A program made the translations under genes and the position numbers. Under the pieces are notes generated by a model, which saw nothing but the letters and a program-made list of their open reading frames with translations, did not search any database and had not been told where the DNA came from. This document shows, one piece after another, positions 34,120-37,149 of a stretch of DNA of 37,149 nt; positions within the stretch are counted from its first letter, which is position 1; every line of letters begins with the position of its first letter. This DNA comes from Hydrogenophaga sp. (lineage in GTDB: Bacteria > Pseudomonadota > Gammaproteobacteria > Burkholderiales > Burkholderiaceae_C): positions 1-37,149 of the forward strand of contig NZ_JAHCKK010000041.1 in the NCBI RefSeq assembly GCF_026125825.1, in the 5' to 3' direction.

Positions 34120-34790
34120 ACCACCCCCGCCGCGCTGCGCGCGACCCCCTCAACGTGAGCGACGTACCGCCGGTGATCAGGATCCTTCTGGTCGACGACC
34201 ACCCCATGGTCCGCGAGGGCTAGCGCGCTCGGCTCTCGAGCGTGCCGCAACTCGCCGTGGTGGGCGAGGCAGGAGATGCCGCCGAGGCCCTGCGCCAGCT
34301 CGACGCCCAGCCTGTGGACGTGGTGCTGCAGGACGTGGGCCTGAAGGACGGCAACGGCATCGACCTGGCGCAGGCCATGCTGGCGCGCTGGCCCGGCTTG
34401 CGCGTGCTCATGTTCAGCATGTACGACAACCCCGAGTACGTGCAGCGCGCGCTGCAGGCCGGCGCGCGGGGCTATGTGCTCAAGGACGCACCGGCCGGCG
34501 AGATCGTGGCCGCCATCGAGGCCGTGGTGGCGGGCGGCACCTTCCTGAGCCCCGGCGTGTCGAGCCGGCTGTTCCGCCAGAGCGCGCCTCGCCCGCTGCT
34601 CACCCCGCGCGAGAGCCAGATTTTGAGTGCGCTGGGCCGCGGCGAGTCCAGCAAACAGATCGCCAAGGCGCTGGATCTGAGCGTGCGCACCGTCGAGACG
34701 CACCGCCAGAGCATCAAGCGCAAGCTGGGCCTCGACGGCCAGGCCGAGCTCATCAAGTACGCCGTCGAGCACGCCCGCGAAGCCCCCTGA
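34116..34790 (+). pseudogene. NarL/LuxR-type response regulator interrupted by an in-frame amber codon
   Basis: Reading from ATG 34116 (overlapping the kinase stop) gives 35 residues ending IRILLVDDHPMVREG, then TAG at 34221-34223, then the same frame continues RARLSSVPQLAVVGEAGD to a complete regulator ending at 34790. If read through it has D27-D28, phospho-acceptor D73 (VVLQDVGLKDG), the switch Lys in YVLKDAPAGE and a LuxR helix-turn-helix (LTPRESQILSALGRGESSKQIAKALDLSVRTVETHRQSIKRKLGL). The downstream GTG at 34242 could restart translation but would lack the first strand and the acidic pair, leaving only a DNA-binding fragment. Everything else looks intact, so this is a recent nonsense mutation, a sequencing error or a suppressed stop. 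It should be the partner of the Cache kinase. Confidence 0.8.
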
Positions 34791-34806
34791 TAGGTAGTTC
34801 CACCTA
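34791..34806. promoter_or_regulatory. Inverted repeat TAGGT-N6-ACCTA, candidate operator upstream of cstA
   Basis: Perfect 5-bp arms begin at the base after the response regulator stop codon, 119 bp upstream of the cstA ATG. AT content rises only here in a GC-rich stretch. NarL-type regulators bind short dyads of this kind, so it is a candidate site for the adjacent regulator. Confidence 0.4.
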
Positions 34807-34809
34807 AGT

Positions 34810-34863
34810 GTTGCCACGCGGCCCGGCGCGCGGTGCAACGGATGCGCGCGTGCGCCCCGTTGC
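34810..34863 (+). other. cstA leader with competing hairpins
   Basis: GCAACGG (34835-34841) can pair with CCGTTGC (34857-34863), and its GCAAC can alternatively pair with GTTGC at 34810-34814, so two mutually exclusive hairpins are possible in the mRNA leader. No T-tract terminator follows. The cstA ribosome site AGAGGAGA is at about 34911-34918. Confidence 0.3.
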
Positions 34864-34924
34864 CGATACTGCCCGTCGCACGGCGGCCCGAATCGGCGAG
34901 GCCGCGGCACAAGAGGAGACACGC

Positions 34925-36997
34925 ATGTCTGGACTGGGTCGCCACCTGGGGTGGTTTTTCGTGGCCGTGCTGGGCGCTTTCGCGCTCGCGGCCGTGGCGC
35001 TGGGACGCGGCGAAGCCGTCAGCGCCCTCTGGGTGGTGGTCGCTTCGGTCTGCGTCTACCTCATTGCCTACCGCTACTACAGCCTGTTCTTGGCCACCAA
35101 GGTGCTGGGCCTGGATGGCACGCGCATGACGCCGGCCTGGCGCCACAACGACGGGCTGGACTACGTGCCCACCCACAAGTACGTGCTCTACGGCCACCAC
35201 TTCGCCGCCATCGCCGGCGCCGGCCCGCTGGTGGGCCCGGTGCTGGCCGCGCAGATGGGCTACCTGCCCGGGCTGCTGTGGATCCTGGCCGGGGTGGTCT
35301 TCGCCGGCGCGGTGCAGGACTTCATCGTGCTGTTCATCTCCACGCGCCGCGACGGCCGCTCGCTGGGCGACCTGATCAAGCAGGAGATGGGCACCGTGCC
35401 CGGGCTGATCGCGCTGTTTGGCGCCTTCATGATCATGATCATCATCCTCGCGGTGCTCGCGCTGATCGTGGTCAAGGCCCTGGCCGAGTCGCCCTGGGGC
35501 ACCTTCACCGTGGCGGCCACGATTCCCGTGGCGCTGTTCATGGGCGTGTACCTGCGCTTCATCCGGCCCGGGCGCATCGGCGAGGTCTCTCTCATCGGCT
35601 TCGTGCTGCTGATGCTGGCCATCGTGGGCGGGCAGTGGGTTCATGAGAGCCCGGCCTGGGCGCCGCTGTTCACCTACGACGGCAAGGCCCTGACCTGGAT
35701 GCTGATCGGCTATGGCTTCGTGGCCGCCTCGATTCCCGTGTGGCTGCTGCTGGCGCCGCGCGACTACCTCTCCACCTTCCTGAAGATCGGCACCATCGTC
35801 GCGCTGGCCGTCGGCATCGTCGTCGTGGCGCCGCCGCTGCAGATGCCGGCCGTCACGCAGTTCGCCGCCGGCAACGGCCCGGTGTGGTCGGGCAACCTGT
35901 TCCCGTTCCTGTTCATCACCATCGCCTGCGGCGCGGTCTCGGGCTTTCACGCGCTGATTTCCTCGGGCACCACGCCCAAGATGCTGGACAACGAGGTCAA
36001 CGCGCGTTTCATCGGCTACGGCGGCATGCTGGCCGAGTCCTTTGTCGCCGTGATGGCGCTGGTGGCGGCCTCGTGCATCGAGCCCGGCATCTACTTCGCC
36101 ATGAACAGCCCGGCCGCCCTGGTGGGCAGCACGCCCGAGGCGGTGGCGCAGACCCTGTCCACCTGGGGCTTCGTGATCACGCCCGAGATGCTGGTGCAGA
36201 CCGCCAGGGACGTGGGTGAGAACACCATCCTGGCGCGCGCCGGCGGCGCACCCACGCTGGCCGTGGGCATGGCGCACATCCTGCACCAGGTGGTGGGCGG
36301 GCAGGCCATGATGGCCTTCTGGTACCACTTCGCCATCCTGTTCGAGGCGCTGTTCATCCTGACGGCGGTGGACGCCGGCACGCGCGCAGGCCGCTTCATG
36401 CTGCAGGACCTCATGGGCAGCTTCGTGCCCGCGCTCAAGCGCACCGACTCGCTGCCCGCGAACCTGATCGCCACCGGCCTGTGCGTGGCGGCCTGGGGCT
36501 ACTTCCTGTACCAGGGCGTGGTCGATCCGCTGGGCGGCATCAACACCCTGTGGCCGCTGTTCGGCATCGCCAACCAGATGCTCGCCGCCGTGGCGCTGAT
36601 GCTGGGCACCGTGGTGCTGTTCAAGATGAAGAAGGACCGCTTCGCCTGGGTCACCATCGTGCCGGCGATCGTGCTGCTGGTCTGCACGCTCACCGCGGGC
36701 TGGCTCAAGATCTTCTCGGCCGACGTCAAGGTGGGCTTCCTCTCCAACGCCAACCGCTATGCCGAGGCGCTGCAAAACGGCGTGCTGCTCGCGCCGGCCA
36801 AGACGCCCGAGGCCATGTCGCGCATCGTCTTCAACAACCGCCTGGACGCCGTGCTGTGCGCGCTGTTCATGTTCGTGGTGCTCAGCGTGCTGTTCTACAG
36901 CGTCAAGAGCGTGCTCAAGGCGCGGGCCGAGCGCCGGCCCACGGTGGCGGAAACGCCGTACCAGGCCTTGCCCGAAGGCGCGGTGGCCCGTGGCTGA
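34925..36997 (+). CDS. cstA: CstA-family carbon starvation/pyruvate-type transporter
   Basis: A 690-residue inner-membrane protein with about 16-18 hydrophobic helices. Family signatures include PTHKYVLYGHHFAAIAGAGPLVGPVLAAQMGYLPG near 80-115, GAVQDFIVLFISTRRDGRSLGDL, FHALISSGTTPKML and NRLDAVLCALFM. CstA and BtsT proteins import pyruvate and/or peptides; a Cache kinase plus regulator immediately upstream is a known arrangement for carboxylate-responsive control. The ATG at 34925 is chosen because GAGGAGA precedes it; an upstream in-frame extension to 34808 is Arg-rich and not membrane-like. It overlaps the ybdD-like gene by 8 nt. Confidence 0.95.
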   Translation: MSGLGRHLGWFFVAVLGAFALAAVALGRGEAVSALWVVVASVCVYLIAYRYYSLFLATKVLGLDGTRMTPAWRHNDGLDYVPTHKYVLYGHHFAAIAGAGPLVGPVLAAQMGYLPGLLWILAGVVFAGAVQDFIVLFISTRRDGRSLGDLIKQEMGTVPGLIALFGAFMIMIIILAVLALIVVKALAESPWGTFTVAATIPVALFMGVYLRFIRPGRIGEVSLIGFVLLMLAIVGGQWVHESPAWAPLFTYDGKALTWMLIGYGFVAASIPVWLLLAPRDYLSTFLKIGTIVALAVGIVVVAPPLQMPAVTQFAAGNGPVWSGNLFPFLFITIACGAVSGFHALISSGTTPKMLDNEVNARFIGYGGMLAESFVAVMALVAASCIEPGIYFAMNSPAALVGSTPEAVAQTLSTWGFVITPEMLVQTARDVGENTILARAGGAPTLAVGMAHILHQVVGGQAMMAFWYHFAILFEALFILTAVDAGTRAGRFMLQDLMGSFVPALKRTDSLPANLIATGLCVAAWGYFLYQGVVDPLGGINTLWPLFGIANQMLAAVALMLGTVVLFKMKKDRFAWVTIVPAIVLLVCTLTAGWLKIFSADVKVGFLSNANRYAEALQNGVLLAPAKTPEAMSRIVFNNRLDAVLCALFMFVVLSVLFYSVKSVLKARAERRPTVAETPYQALPEGAVARG

Positions 36998-37149
36998 GGC
37001 CACCACCGGCGGCGGCCTGCTCGAAGACCTCGGGCGGGCCGGCCGCTACCTCACGCAGAGCTTTCGACTCATGGTGGGCGTGCCGGACTACGGCAGCTAC
37101 GTGGCCCACATGCGGGCCACGCATCCCGAGCAGGAACCCATGAATTACG
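36990..37149 (+). CDS. ybdD: YbdD/YjiX family small protein (DUF466), 3' end cut by window edge
   Basis: The GTG at 36990 opens a frame of 53 visible residues running off the window. GRYLTQSFRLMVGVPDYGSYVAHMRATHPEQEPMNY matches the YbdD/YjiX family, which is about 65 residues long and ends in a Cys pair not visible here. These proteins accompany CstA/BtsT transporters and are needed for, or support, transport. The 8-nt overlap with cstA implies coupled translation. Confidence 0.9.
   Translation, partial: MAEATTGGGLLEDLGRAGRYLTQSFRLMVGVPDYGSYVAHMRATHPEQEPMNY

Noticed and set aside
34215-34240. NheI (GCTAGC), BssHII-like and XhoI (CTCGAG) sites around the amber codon, suggesting cloning artefact
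   Set aside because: Three hexamers close together is odd but each is plausible in GC-rich DNA, and the reading frame continues naturally on both sides with no vector-like sequence.

Overview
The window is GC-rich, with codon usage dominated by GCC/CTG/GGC. Its housekeeping block (greB, then spoT, rpoZ, gmk and yicC on the minus strand, then a Ser/Thr kinase, a PP2C phosphatase, rph, rdgB and hemW on the plus strand) is typical of Burkholderiales, most likely family Comamonadaceae. DUF4148 and Bug-type solute-binding proteins, both common in that group, agree. Genus is not assignable from the sequence alone; Hydrogenophaga- or Variovorax-like is a guess.

Region 1 (1-10274) is a catabolic island. 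A minus-strand NDP-forming acyl-CoA synthetase (cut by the window edge) is divergent from a plus-strand run: a GntR/FCD regulator, a RidA-family protein, a LigJ-like amidohydrolase-fold hydratase/decarboxylase, a phthalate-dioxygenase-type Rieske oxygenase, a Bug/TTT periplasmic binding protein, the matching FMN/2Fe-2S reductase, a crotonase, a 3-hydroxyacyl-CoA dehydrogenase and an atypical short-chain dehydrogenase. It reads as uptake, ring or side-chain oxygenation, hydration/deamination and then a CoA-linked beta-oxidation-like end phase. No ring-cleavage dioxygenase is visible and the substrate is unknown.

Region 2 (10275-19915) is core: greB behind a leader with an intrinsic terminator; spoT, rpoZ (with its own terminator before spoT), gmk and yicC on the minus strand; then the tightly overlapped plus-strand genes for a kinase, a PP2C phosphatase, RNase PH, the dITP/XTP pyrophosphatase and HemW.

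Region 3 (19930-22943) holds a CusRS/CopRS-like two-component system on the minus strand, divergent from a small secreted DUF4148 protein, followed by tRNA-Ser(UGA) on the minus strand with an unusually long perfect hairpin abutting its CCA end.

Region 4 (22986-32638) is the urease operon (ureA-ureJ-ureB-ureC-ureE-ureF-ureG, minus strand) without ureD in the window. It is divergent from a 1179-residue chimera: an NCS1 (purine/pyrimidine/allantoin-type) permease fused through a Cys-rich module to a hybrid histidine kinase with a receiver. The chimera overlaps a LuxR-type response regulator gene. This permease-kinase beside urease is the strongest candidate for a little-described system: a transporter-coupled sensor of a nitrogenous compound.

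Region 5 (32794-37149) is a Cache-domain NarL-family histidine kinase, its LuxR-type response regulator interrupted by an in-frame amber codon, the CstA carbon-starvation/pyruvate-type transporter and the start of its YbdD-like partner, cut by the right edge.
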